Assembly: GCA_028292185.1 (NCBI GenBank) | Contig: JAQGMT010000142.1 | Location: 1 to 12,807, forward strand | Direction: 5' to 3' | Source of the DNA: Ramlibacter sp. | Lineage (GTDB): Bacteria; Pseudomonadota; Gammaproteobacteria; Burkholderiales; Burkholderiaceae_C | DNA length: 12,807 nucleotides | Shown: piece after piece, positions 12,795 through 12,807 of the stretch | Position numbering within the stretch: position 1 is the stretch's first letter | Layout: every line of letters starts with the position of its first letter | Position numbers and translations under genes: made by a program | Notes under the pieces: model-generated | What the model was told of the DNA's origin: nothing | What the model saw: only the letters and a program-made list of their open reading frames with translations | Database searches by the model: none

Positions 12795-12807
12795 GACAAG
12801 GACGCGA

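Noticed and set aside
1..12807. CRISPR arrays, mobile elements, toxin-antitoxin pairs, phage-defence genes, tRNAs or rRNAs
   Set aside because: I looked for direct repeats, transposase or integrase motifs and small paired genes and saw none. All longer genes belong to known housekeeping or metabolic families with uniform base composition.

Overview
This window looks like an ordinary core-chromosome segment of a high-GC betaproteobacterium. It is most likely from Burkholderiales, family Comamonadaceae (Variovorax/Ramlibacter/Polaromonas-like). The evidence is strong GC bias at third codon positions, the gene order exbB-exbD-lpxK-Trm112-kdsB-adk, and a LexA with its CTGT-N8-ACAG operators. The genus is inferred from protein resemblance recalled from memory, not from a search. 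I see no rRNA, tRNA, CRISPR array, insertion sequence, integrase or phage gene.

Layout. (1) 1-1222, minus strand: xseA, the large subunit of exonuclease VII, cut by the window edge at its C-terminus. (2) 1223-1513: a divergent intergenic region with a perfect DnaA-box 9-mer inside an imperfect dyad. (3) 1514-5373, plus strand: a cell-envelope cluster. It holds the ExbB/ExbD proton channel, LpxK (lipid A 4'-kinase), a Trm112-like small protein, KdsB (CMP-Kdo synthetase), and then adenylate kinase with its own leader. LpxK and KdsB supply the Kdo-lipid A part of LPS; ExbBD would energise outer-membrane transport. (4) 5387-6322, minus strand: a cytoplasmic L-asparaginase, divergent from lexA (6389-7063). 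Two SOS boxes lie in the short region they share. (5) 7178-7495: a small uncharacterised protein, convergent with a DUF1993 protein (7515-8030, minus). (6) 8128-10354: a D-2-hydroxyacid dehydrogenase followed by an MFS transporter. (7) 10387-12738: a PaaH-type 3-hydroxyacyl-CoA dehydrogenase followed by a PaaG-like crotonase, a pair suited to CoA-thioester breakdown. A candidate promoter for a gene outside the window ends the sequence.

I found no convincing new multi-gene system. The signals worth a second look are regulatory. They are tandem LexA operators that may also control the divergent asparaginase, an isolated DnaA box upstream of exbB, several start codons with no Shine-Dalgarno but a -10-like hexamer ending 6-7 nt before the start (possible leaderless transcripts), several near-perfect inverted repeats at gene boundaries, and one small lineage-restricted protein after lexA.
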